From Desmodesmus armatus (taxonomy: Eukaryota; Chlorophyta; Chlorophyceae; Sphaeropleales; Scenedesmaceae), in contig VIIQ02000050.1 of assembly GCA_007449985.2 (NCBI GenBank), positions 62,001-126,000 of the forward strand: DNA of 64,000 nucleotides, written 5' to 3'. Shown here piece by piece: positions 1 through 9,455 of this stretch (positions are counted from its first letter, which is position 1; the number at the start of each line of letters is the position of its first letter). The position numbers were made by a program, and so were the translations under genes. The notes under the pieces were generated by a model. It was not told the DNA's origin. It saw only the letters and a program-made list of their open reading frames with translations, and made no database searches.

Positions 1-1180
1 GCTGGCCTGACAGCTGCAGCAGACCCTCAACCTCCTGCAGCAATACCAAGCACTCTGCAATTGCAAGAGCGCGTGCTGCACCCTGTTGCCGCAGGGTGTG
101 GGCCACAACCCCTGCACTCACGCACTGCTGTGCCCTTTCCCCGACTCCAGCAATGTAGTTCGTCAGCAGCAGTGATGCAGGGATGGCGTCCAAACTCACA
201 CCGCCAAAGCATGCCACACTGCTCTCCATCTGCTTGATGCAAACGCCTCCACAGGTGATCCTTGAGCCAGTGCTAGACTGCAGCTGCTGCAGCAGGTCTG
301 CCATACTGATGCTGCCATGGTTGGTGCTGTCTCCTCCAGCTGGGGCAGGGCCCTCATACTCGCTCGCAGCAGCAGCTGCTGTTTCTGCAACTGCTGCAGC
401 ACTGGCAGCAGGGGATGGCACAGCAGCGCTCCGAGCACCACCACGACTGCTGCTACAATCCCTGTCCCGGGCTGTGCCTGCATTGTTGGCTGCTGCTGCT
501 GCTGCTATTGCTGCTGCCGCTGCTGTCTGTGTCGTTGTGATATCAAGTGCTGCTGCTGTGCTGGGCACTGCTGCAGGCAGTGCTGCAGTGCCCGTGGCCT
601 GTACTGCTTTGCTGCTGGCAGCAGCTCCACCCCAAAACTGTCCCAATGCTGCCTGAGGGACATGGCTTGGCAAGGAACTGGCACCTGACTGCGCAACATC
701 CTGCCCTCCAATGACCGTGCCGTTTGACTGGCTGCTGCTGCTGCTGCCAGCCTGCAAGCTGATGGCCAACACCTCCTGCAAGGCGAGGCTGACATATGCC
801 TGCCGCTGCTGCCTCACGGCAGTGCCCAGCACAGCGTCAAGCTGTGGATGCTGCAGCAGCTGCTGCAGGCTGACAAGTGTGTTTGTGATTGACCTGCGCT
901 GCGCTGCACTCCCTGCGCTAGCGTGCAGCCTGCAGCCAGCCAGCAGGTCTGGGCTGGTGAACCTCAGCAGCACTGGGGCCACGGGTCTGTCGGGCGTCCA
1001 GCCGGGAGTGTCATGCGCCAGATTCCACAACACCTCCATGATGCTTTTGCAGGAGCCGCTGGTGTTGCCCCCCAACCGCTGAAACAGCTGACTGAAGGTC
1101 AGCTGCTGAGCAGCAGCGGCAACAGCCGCAAAGCCAGCAGCAGCAGCAGCCGATCCAGGAACCACCGCTCCCTGCAACAT
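1..1180 (-). CDS. Unrecognised Ala/Gln-rich protein, 3' end cut by window edge (paralogue of 2546-5350)
   Basis: An open frame runs from an in-frame stop at 1202-1204 (minus strand) to the window edge; the first ATG is at 1180, giving about 393 residues without the C-terminus. The C-terminal part (about 1-315) aligns by eye with residues 780-890 of the 934-residue protein at 2546-5350: shared stretches are SMADLLQQLQ versus SMAHLLQQLQ, AIPASLLLTNYIA, and EVEGLLQLS. The N-terminal half differs: it has an alanine run, then a more complex segment (LTFSQLFQRLGGNTSG, TPGWTPDRPV), and no copy of the 95-residue repeat found in the neighbour. I do not recognise the family. Upstream exons could exist beyond the stop. 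The frame is real because it is conserved in the paralogue; start and function are uncertain. Confidence 0.6.
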   Translation of the reverse strand, partial: MLQGAVVPGSAAAAAGFAAVAAAAQQLTFSQLFQRLGGNTSGSCKSIMEVLWNLAHDTPGWTPDRPVAPVLLRFTSPDLLAGCRLHASAGSAAQRRSITNTLVSLQQLLQHPQLDAVLGTAVRQQRQAYVSLALQEVLAISLQAGSSSSSQSNGTVIGGQDVAQSGASSLPSHVPQAALGQFWGGAAASSKAVQATGTAALPAAVPSTAAALDITTTQTAAAAAIAAAAAANNAGTARDRDCSSSRGGARSAAVPSPAASAAAVAETAAAAASEYEGPAPAGGDSTNHGSISMADLLQQLQSSTGSRITCGGVCIKQMESSVACFGGVSLDAIPASLLLTNYIAGVGERAQQCVSAGVVAHTLRQQGAARALAIAECLVLLQEVEGLLQLSGQ

Positions 1181-1204
1181 CCCGTGGTACCGAGCTCCGC
1201 GTCA

Positions 1205-2545
1205 AAAACCTGCAGCAATGCGAGTGTTTTAGTGGCGCATTCAGTTTTTTGCGGGCACAGCGGCACACGGGGGTAGGTACATCTCGAAACAATGCAGCGG
1301 GTGAAAAATTAACTACCCTCCAGCCTGCACATAGGTGACGTTGTGCTGCGCGTCCAGGTGCTCCAACACAGTGTTGTGTACTAAATTGTTGTGCGCTAGA
1401 AAGCGATACCGCCAAACGTCTGCTGTCCCAGGTGGTCTGCTGCTGTACAACGGGTCACTGCGAGAGATGCTTGCTAAGGCGTGAAAACATGAAGGATAAA
1501 CATCAGTTGAAGCTACCTTTGTTGCTCGTGACAATGGGAGGATGGGGAGAGAAGCTACCCGAATTGGCGCTGCTGCTCCAGCCAATGCCGCTGCAGACGT
1601 CCGCACGGATGGAAAATGTTTCTTGTAACCACAAAGTTTACTGTATCACAAGCTGTGAAAATCGACTGCGCATGGGGAGTGCAGGACAGATTTCCAAGGC
1701 TTGGCGCCACGTTGTGGTTTAGGAGTGTGGTCATTGAGAATGCAATGCACACGGTGTTAACAGGATACAAAGGTATGGCTAAGCTTCCGCTTACATCAGC
1801 GACCGATATGGGCCAGCTGCTGCAACATATGTATGCAAGGCAGGATGGGTGCGGCCTACATGCAAAGTAAGAGGTAGTGAACATGAAGCCAAGCAGGTGC
1901 AGGCGTTGCTGAGCATGGAAAATCTCCCCAACGCCACGTGCCTCACCTGCCGGCAAATATCCTGGTACACAATTGACGCAGTGGTGTCATACCAGACAGA
2001 CCCCAGTTCTGTGCAGCAGATGTGTGCCAAATTCACAGTATACGACACAGCAAAGCCGTGCCACGGGTACACTGTATCCCGTAAGGCATGTAAGATACAA
2101 TGCATAGGCACCACCCAGCACTGAGTTACGTACACGCCAAAAGCAGCCAAGCCCGCCTGCATCGTTTTCATAAATGTATATGGCAGCAGCCCTGCAGGCT
2201 GTTGCGTCCTTTGGTAGACAAGGACTTGGACTTGCATGCCAGACCTTGGATGCAAAGACTGACTGATAGACACACCCACACACCAGTGCTGCCGCAGCGG
2301 TGGGCTGAAGCCACACTGCAAGGATGACTGGCTTGCAGGAATCCAACCAGCGTCAAGCGTCGAGCTGCCCGAAAACCCATCAACGGCATGCTAACAGCAT
2401 GCCAAGCTGTGCTCACAAATTCAAACCAGTAGCCTAGAACTGAAGCCGACTCGGATTTCTGGTGAAACAACCAAGGTGCTATTACATCCCAGCTGCGCCA
2501 CGTTGTCCTGGCTGTTGTAGGTACCGCAGTACAAATTGTCACAAG
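1205..2545. other. Intergenic, no supported gene
   Basis: Between the two paralogous minus-strand frames. Only short overlapping frames without recognisable domains or convincing splice signals are present. The promoter or 5' exons of the 1-1180 gene and the 3' UTR of the 2546-5350 gene should lie here. Confidence 0.5.
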
Positions 2546-5350
2546 CTAGCTGCCAACGTTGATTCCAAATAATCTTACTGATTCTGCAGGCAACAACCTC
2601 ATAAAGGTTTTCCCCAGCAGCTGCTTGCACCTCATCAACCCCTCCACCAGCTCCTGCAGCCTCTGACCTCCCAACACCTGCTGCAACACAGGCTGGACTG
2701 ACAGCTGCAGCAAACCCTCAACCTCCCGCATAACGGCCAAGCACTCAGCCTGGCTGTTGTGCAGCTTCCTTCCACCTGCGCCTGCTGCACCCCGCTTGCC
2801 CACAGCCCCTGCACTTAAGCACTGCTGTGCCCTGTCCCCCAGCTCAGCAATGTAGTTTGTCAGCAGCAGCGATGCAGGGATGGCTTCTAGACTTACACTT
2901 TCAAAACAAGCCGCACTGTCCTGCAACTGCCTGATGCATCCTGCCCCACGATTGAACCCCGAGCTGGTGTGTAACTGCAGCTGCTGCAACAGATGTGCCA
3001 TGCTGATGTCGCGTCCAGTGCATGCAGCAGCAGCTTCGTCATCATCATCATCGCTGATGAGGATGACATCATCACCACCACCAGCAGCAGCAGCAGCAGC
3101 CTGCTGCTGAGCAGCGCAACAGCCTTCTGCAGTGTTCACCACAGTTGCTGCTGCTGCTGGCCCACGTTCACCCAGAGGGCTGCCACTGCTGCTTTCTGTA
3201 AACAGCCCTCCCAAAAGCCAATTCGGGCGAGGTAAACTGGCCCCGTCAGCTGTCCCAGCAGCAGCCACACACACTGCTTGTGTTGGTGTCAACAGCGCAC
3301 TGCCTTCCAGCCCTGCTGCTGCTGCTGGTGCTGTATCAGGACAGGACCTGTGCTGACAAGCATCAGGCCCACCTGTAGCTGCAGCAATCAGGGCCGGTAC
3401 AGAGGCTGCTGCTTCTTGCTGGCTGCCAGCCGGGCTCCCCTCCCGCCACTGCTCCTCACTCATCTGTAAATGCTTGTCATATGCTGCATTGAAGTCTATG
3501 AGCATCGCTGCATAGTCCACACTGCCACCCTCCTGCAGGACGTGGTGCTGTGAGCTCAGGAAGACACGCAGTGCTGAAAGGTAATAAACAACTGTTGAAG
3601 CTCCCAGCCGCCTCCTGCTGTGCAGATTGTCCAGCAGCGCCAGCAAGCAGGCGTAGTGTGGAAGCAGCTCTGCCACACGCACGCTGTCAGGGTCGCTTGC
3701 TATGCCACAAGCCTGCACCCACTTTCTCAGAGCAGACAGCAGCAGCGGGTGTTGACTGGTTGCAGCAGCTTCCTTGACAGTTAGCGTGCTGGGGCTGGCG
3801 GTCTGTAGCTGTGCAAGGATGGCAGTAGAGGCGGCAGCAGCTGCTGCTGCGGGCTGCTCTGGTTGCCAACCAATGGCTGCCACTTCCCATGAGCAGGCAG
3901 GCTGCTGCTGCTGCTCCTGCCATTGCTGCTGCTGCTGTACGGATATCAGCCCTGCTTGCTGCTGCTGCAGCATCCCTGAGGCGTCCAGACAAGCCTGCCC
4001 GCCTGCCACCCCTGCTGCTGCTGCTTGCGAATGCCCACTGCTGACGTCATGCCATCGCACAGCAGGAGCGGCGTCCCAGCTGTCAACCAGGATGTCACTG
4101 CTGGTGCTGCTGCTCACAGCACAAACCATGGCCATTGCTGCCGAAGGTGCTCCCATTTCATCTGCAGCGGCGCCCCCCGCTGCTGCTGCTGCTGCTGCTG
4201 CTGTAGGGGCCGCTCCCTCAGTTGCCATAGGCGTGGCAACAAAGGGATCCGTTGCTGCATCAGTACAGCCTGTGGCTCTGCTGTGTCTGGTGCATGATGC
4301 GTTTTGCTGGTGGTAGGGGTTGTTGTTACACAACTGGTAGTAGATGCTGTTCGCTGCATGCATGCTGCTGAGCATTGCTGCATAGTCCGCACCGTGCAGG
4401 CTGTCCTGCAGGTCCTGCCGGTGGTCTGTCAAGAAAAAGCACAGCGCCTGCAGATGATCGAAGACTGCTCCTGCCGTCATCTGTGTGCTACTGTGCAAGT
4501 CCTCCAACAGACACAGCGCCTTGGCGTAGTGTGGCAGCAGGTCCACCACACACACGCTGCCAGGGTCACCTGCTATGCCGCAAGCCTGCACCCACTGCTT
4601 CAGAGCACCCTGCAGGTGTCTGTTCGACCCTGCCTTATCCACAGTCCAACCGGAAGCTGCACCCAGCTTTGCAGCAGTAGTGTCTGGGTACTTGCTCTTC
4701 CTGGTGTTTGCACGGTCCCTCTGCTTGCTCAGCCGAGAGTACTTGCGACGTGCTGCAGCCAAGCTGTATAGCATTGCCTCGTAATCCACCTCGCAGCTGC
4801 TCTGCCAGTCCTGCCGGTACTTGTTGACCAACAGTGACAGTGCAAGCAGGTAGCGGTAGACTGTCTTGGGCCCCAGATTGCTGCTGCTGTGGAGGATGTC
4901 AAGCTGTGCTAGCAGGCCGCGGTAGTGTGGCAGCAGCTTGATGACAGGCACACTGCCAGGGTAACTGGCAATGCCACAAGCCTGCACCCATCTTGCCAAA
5001 GCAGGTCCCAGTGCCAAAGTGCTCCTGTGCTGCTGCACCACTTCATTGACAGTCTGAGTGTTGGGGCTGTTGTGTGTGGCAGCAGCAGCAGCAGCAGCAG
5101 CAGTTGCGCCTGCCACTGGTTCACCCAGCTGCACCACATTGACATCCAGATTTGCCTCGCCCAGCAAAGCTGCTGAGCAGAACCTGCTTGCCTCAGCTGC
5201 TGCTGCCGCCGTCGGAGCCGCTGCTGCTGCTGCTGTTACTGCTGCGTGCGCAGCATGTGCAGGCGCAGCTGCATCCTGCATGCTTCTTGCCGCCACAGAT
5301 GTTTGTATCTGCAGCAGTAGACGTGACCGCAGGTGCACCATGCCACGCAT
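2546..5350 (-). CDS. Unrecognised 934-residue protein with three ~95-residue repeats and a SIM-like motif
   Basis: A single uninterrupted 934-codon frame, long for this intron-rich genome. Three copies of one domain lie at about residues 113-207, 249-342 and 540-632. Each contains the signature WVQACGIA, then LLPHY, then LHS, a helix of the type VYYLSALRVFL, and finally DYxAML. The copies are separated by Ala/Gln runs. At 761-772 a hydrophobic VILIS followed by six acidic residues is a textbook SUMO-interaction motif. The C-terminal domain (about 780-934) is shared with the partial paralogue at 1-1180. The repeat resembles, in pattern only, the all-helical core-binding (SAM-like) domain of tyrosine recombinases; no catalytic domain follows, so this is a weak guess. 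Function unknown. The ATG at 5350 is the first in frame; an upstream exon is possible. Confidence 0.7.
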   Translation of the reverse strand: MRGMVHLRSRLLLQIQTSVAARSMQDAAAPAHAAHAAVTAAAAAAPTAAAAAEASRFCSAALLGEANLDVNVVQLGEPVAGATAAAAAAAATHNSPNTQTVNEVVQQHRSTLALGPALARWVQACGIASYPGSVPVIKLLPHYRGLLAQLDILHSSSNLGPKTVYRYLLALSLLVNKYRQDWQSSCEVDYEAMLYSLAAARRKYSRLSKQRDRANTRKSKYPDTTAAKLGAASGWTVDKAGSNRHLQGALKQWVQACGIAGDPGSVCVVDLLPHYAKALCLLEDLHSSTQMTAGAVFDHLQALCFFLTDHRQDLQDSLHGADYAAMLSSMHAANSIYYQLCNNNPYHQQNASCTRHSRATGCTDAATDPFVATPMATEGAAPTAAAAAAAAGGAAADEMGAPSAAMAMVCAVSSSTSSDILVDSWDAAPAVRWHDVSSGHSQAAAAGVAGGQACLDASGMLQQQQAGLISVQQQQQWQEQQQQPACSWEVAAIGWQPEQPAAAAAAASTAILAQLQTASPSTLTVKEAAATSQHPLLLSALRKWVQACGIASDPDSVRVAELLPHYACLLALLDNLHSRRRLGASTVVYYLSALRVFLSSQHHVLQEGGSVDYAAMLIDFNAAYDKHLQMSEEQWREGSPAGSQQEAAASVPALIAAATGGPDACQHRSCPDTAPAAAAGLEGSALLTPTQAVCVAAAGTADGASLPRPNWLLGGLFTESSSGSPLGERGPAAAATVVNTAEGCCAAQQQAAAAAAGGGDDVILISDDDDDEAAAACTGRDISMAHLLQQLQLHTSSGFNRGAGCIRQLQDSAACFESVSLEAIPASLLLTNYIAELGDRAQQCLSAGAVGKRGAAGAGGRKLHNSQAECLAVMREVEGLLQLSVQPVLQQVLGGQRLQELVEGLMRCKQLLGKTFMRLLPAESVRLFGINVGS

Positions 5351-5492
5351 TGAGTTTGTGTGCCGTTCATGCGCATTGCTGGACAGACTTGCATTTGGAG
5401 GGACTGATCAGACGCGGCAGCATGTTCGTGAAGCTGCACACCCTGGCACAAATCATGGTACTACCAGATAGCATCCAGCTGCATGTACAAAC

Positions 5493-5541
5493 TTGGTAGG
5501 CCCTCTGGCCTGCAGCTTGAGTCACTCAGAGGGCCTACCAA
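5493..5541. repeat. Perfect 15-bp inverted repeat (hairpin)
   Basis: TTGGTAGGCCCTCTG at 5493-5507 is exactly complemented by CAGAGGGCCTACCAA at 5527-5541, with a 19-base loop. It lies 143 bp upstream of the 934-residue frame. It could be a regulatory hairpin, a small-RNA precursor or a transposon footprint. Confidence 0.8.
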
Positions 5542-6533
5542 TCTGCAGGGCCTGATTTGTAGTACAGATCAAATACTGGTGACAGGACCCACCTATATGT
5601 TGTTGTGTAACCCTGGCAGCAGTGGTATCAAACTGTCATCAAGCCAAGCCGTGTTTTGTGGTTTCTGATGCTGCTGTGCTGCTGTTTCCGCCCTGCATGG
5701 CTTGCTGCTGCTGCTGCTGCTGCCTTACAAGGTCTTGGCAGCTGCTCTTCTGTAGATGCGGACTCAGTTGACCTATCGTGAGTCAAGTTTTCACTATGCA
5801 GCACGATAGATGCTGCAAGCAGCTTGGCACTGTTGAGGTCTGTAGGCACTTTGGGGGCTGACAGCGTCGAGTGGAACCAACCCGCCAGTGTACAACAACC
5901 TGAAAGAAGCTGCAGTCGTTGAACATACCCAACAGTTGCATACGTCGCCCTTCGCTAGAACACCATCGATTTTACGATTGGCGCCAAAAGGCAGTTGCAG
6001 CTGTTAACGGCTAGACGGCGAACTGAACAATGCACATGTTTTCAACACTTGATTGCACACTGGTAAGATATTGACTTGCAGGGCAATCTCTGGCAGCTGC
6101 CAGTCTGGCACTGCCAGACCCGATTGTGCTACTGCGTGCTGGTACTTCAAATCGTCACAAACGCCAGGAAGGGAAAACGGCAAACAAAAGCAACAAACTA
6201 AAAGATCTGAAGGCATAGCACGTGGCCAAGTTCGACGCTGGGTTCAACCACACATGCACCAAGATCTTCTACCAGACCACCCCCGGGGCCCCTCTGAGGC
6301 GATCAACATTCATGAATACATACGCATCTCTCCTCCTGCTGAAGCGCAGAAGTACCATGTTCACTGTGACGTTGGGTACACGGCCAGCCGTCAAGGTCTC
6401 TGGTGCGCACATGTCACCCAAGGAAATAGTATGTAACGTGCAGTGGTTTGTGACGGCATGCGAAAGCACAGCTTGGCTTCTGAAATAGAACGTCTAACGC
6501 CCAGCTGGCGTCAGTGCGGCATCGACCTCTGCT

Positions 6534-6549
6534 GGGGGGGGGGGGGGGG
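6534..6549 (+). repeat. G16 homopolymer
   Basis: Sixteen consecutive G; a potential quadruplex and a likely site of length error in the assembly. Confidence 0.9.
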
Positions 6550-7075
6550 CTTGCCAGCTGAGGGATCTGCGTGTGCTCTGTGCAAAAATCTCAGCGGCCG
6601 TCATGGCAAGCGTTGTATGCCCCTCAACCAGTTTCCAGCGTTGCAGCAATTTTGCACAGACAAATGGCTCAGAGCAGCAGCACGGATACACTGCTTGCTG
6701 CTGCATGGGCACTGTATTCTGCAGACCAGCTGAAGGACGTGGGGCATGCTGTGCAATGTGTATTGCTATACAAGCTGTCTTTTGCTCTGCATCCAGCCGC
6801 TGGGTCCCCCTCCTAGGAGGGGAATGGCCTGCCTTGGTCGCATTCGTCACAGGGCCTTGTGCAGATCATGATAGATCCCGTGCAGGTGATCGCATGGAGT
6901 AACGTAAATTAATTTTCCCAAGTAACGATAATGGGTTGAAGAAGCGGTGGGCCGCTGCGACCCGGGATGAGTCTGACACGCGTGGTGGTGACCAGCCGAG
7001 TGACAGTCTTCGGATGGACCCTTGAAACCTTTCAAGCGTCTATAACGTGCTACGTGACTATAATTCTTGCATTTA

Positions 7076-7077
<2 letters not shown>

Positions 7078-7119
<42 letters not shown>
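7078..7119. repeat. (CTG)14 microsatellite
   Basis: Fourteen uninterrupted CTG units outside any supported gene. The same trinucleotide recurs throughout the window. Confidence 0.95.
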
Positions 7120-7120
<1 letters not shown>

Positions 7121-7509
7121 ACTTCGTTGCACACAGTACTGCACCATTGACATGCTTCCCTTTCACTTCAACAATGGTCAAAGAAGATATATCTACTTAA
7201 ATCACGTACTTTGTACTGATATGCAGGACTAACGTCGCAGAGAAAAACTTCGGTGTACTACCTTAAAATTACTAGCAACCAGCTGCGATCTCACCGAACT
7301 AACACCTTCAGCATAAACAACAGCCAATTTCAAGACTTTTGTCAGTAGGGATGCTCAATCGCACTCCCCAGCGATCAGCTTCAACTTCGTCTGCTCGATC
7401 AATGCCGCGCTGCTGTGATAGCGATGTGATTTTGTCTTCTTTGACGATCAAACAAAAGCTTGGACCGGGTCTGGTCAGCAACCGGCGACTTGTTCCTTCC
7501 GTATTGACC

Positions 7510-7510
<1 letters not shown>

Positions 7511-7541
<31 letters not shown>

Positions 7542-7556
7542 TGCTGGGGGGGGGGG
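7511..7556. repeat. C31-TGCT-G11 foldback
   Basis: Thirty-one C, four bases, then eleven G. The two runs can pair as a hairpin, and the C/G strands could also form i-motif or quadruplex structures. Confidence 0.9.
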
Positions 7557-8806
7557 TGTCCTGACCGGCTCATCAGCATCTTCCTCTAAAGAGGTCGATG
7601 CAATACTGCTGCGCTGCTTTGCAAGCTCTGGACAACGCGGGACTGCCTTGCACTGGGCAGTGATCATCATCCCAGCTGTTGTGCATCCTAGCAAAGCTGA
7701 CGCAGCTTGCTCACAAGGCTGCAGAATTCCTGCACTCAAGCAAGCCTGCTGAATTGCATCAGGCGCTTGTCCTGCTATGTATCACACTGGGTAGCCATCG
7801 CTCTTCAGCACCCTGTCCTGTTGTGCTGCTGCATACCGCACTGCCAAGTGCGCCAGTCCTGCCGCAACTTGCCTTGAAGTCAAAGCAACTATGCCATCCA
7901 CACTGCAGAGCCTGTTTACGTTGACAGTACGCCTTGGTAATGCCCTCCCCATGGCAAATCTGACAGTTCCAACAGCTGCTGCCATCGGCAGCCCTGCCGT
8001 AGAGATGTGATAGCGAGCGTGGAATGGCCCTGGGCAGTACGCAGGCATGCAGGTGCTGCATGCTGCGCACTTGCACCTAGTGTGCAGCTAGTGAGTGTGG
8101 CTCACCAAAGATGGCCACGGTGGCCATCAGGAGCTCTTGCCTGGGGCATAGCATTGTGCTGGCTGCTGTGGCGGCATGTGCATTGTGGCAATGCTGGAGC
8201 ACTGCTGATGTTTGAACATGAACATGATGTTTGATTTACTACTCGTTTTGCCCTGAGTCCATCCAGGGTACTTTGAGTGATAGGGGAACAGTTGCACACC
8301 AAGCCTGTCAGTACCACTGGTGATTGCGATGTCACCTGCCGCAAAGGACATAATCACTGGTGGGCTTGTTACATGCCGTGGCGTAATGCCTTTGTATGAC
8401 ATCCGTCCCAGTGAAGCATACACCAATTACCATCCGAAAAGATACTGCCCAAATGCAAACAAGTAGCCTTTGCCACACAATGCAACGCCAACAATGTTCC
8501 ATGATCAGCATGATCATTATCATGGATCATAAAGCCACCATGGATCACGTAGCCATGATTTTGAAATCGCATCCAACATGCATTGAGATCGCATCAGCCT
8601 GATGCGATGTGCAATGGCATTGCACACCCAGCCTTTAAAGACCAATAATGATGCCGGGACACCTATCAAAATTAGTGTGCACAACAAAGCCAATACACAC
8701 ATTGCAATGGAGGGCCTAACCAAGACCACCTGACACAGAACAGCATAACAAGCCTTGTTCCTAACCCATGCAGCCTGTAAGCATTGCCAATTGGCAACGC
8801 TTTGAT

Positions 8807-9455
8807 TGGCAATCAGGAACCCTGTACTACAGGGCCGTAGTACAGCCCAAAATCTGTCAGGCCTGATTGTGAACAAGAGGCTATGTAGTGTCTTCACATA
8901 GATTTCAGCCAGCACTGCTGAGCAGGTCTACTCGACCTGGCTTCCCAAACAACACAAGGAGCCATATGTTTCAGCCCGCTGTGGGGTTTCCACCCTCAGG
9001 CAAGTGCCACTTATTGGGCCAGGTCAGCAGGCACAGCTGTGCAGCTGCAGGTAGCACTGCTATACTTGTCCTTCCAAACAGGACTGGCCGCTTCATTGCC
9101 ACTGATTCTGATGTAGCGACATGTCTCCAGGTACCGCCTGTTTACCACGCAGCAACAGCAACAGGCAGGACAGAAAAGAAATGTCAATATTGACGATGCT
9201 GCAGCAAAGTAATGCATGCCATTTGCATACAAGGCGTGTTCATTCAATGCAATTCAATTGCAGGCTGCAACATCTAAACTACAACACTATGTGGTTGAAT
9301 CACACTGTCTTTGGGAACACAAGGGTGGGGTGGACTCATGCCTGCTGGCCACGCATGCAACGTCATCATTTCAGACCTGGCGCGTATCATGTTCCAAGTA
9401 CATCACTGACTGTGACCCAGTACAGTACTGTGGGAAAGTGGGTGCATGATGAACA
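8807..9455 (+). repeat. Left copy of 649-bp inverted repeat
   Basis: Begins TGGCAATCAGGAACCC and ends GTGCATGATGAACA; the reverse complement is at 13690-14338. Differences noted: ACACTG here versus ACCCTG, CATAGATTT versus CATAAATTT, and CATGCCTG versus CATGTCTG. A 112-codon frame inside it has no recognisable domain and is mirrored in the other copy simply because the DNA is duplicated. Confidence 0.95.

Larger units (their letters stand above)
5542..8806. other. Repeat-rich intergenic stretch; one exon-like frame at 6222-6488
   Basis: No gene is firmly supported. A plus-strand frame near 6222-6430 (beginning MAKFDAGFNHTC) has moderately complex composition, a possible acceptor AG at 6218-6219 and a possible GTATGT donor at 6430, so it might be an exon, but I recognise no domain. 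The region also holds G16 at 6534-6549, (CTG)14 at 7078-7119, a C31/G11 foldback at 7511-7556, and short palindromes near 8500-8800 such as TTGCCAATTGGCAA. Confidence 0.4.
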
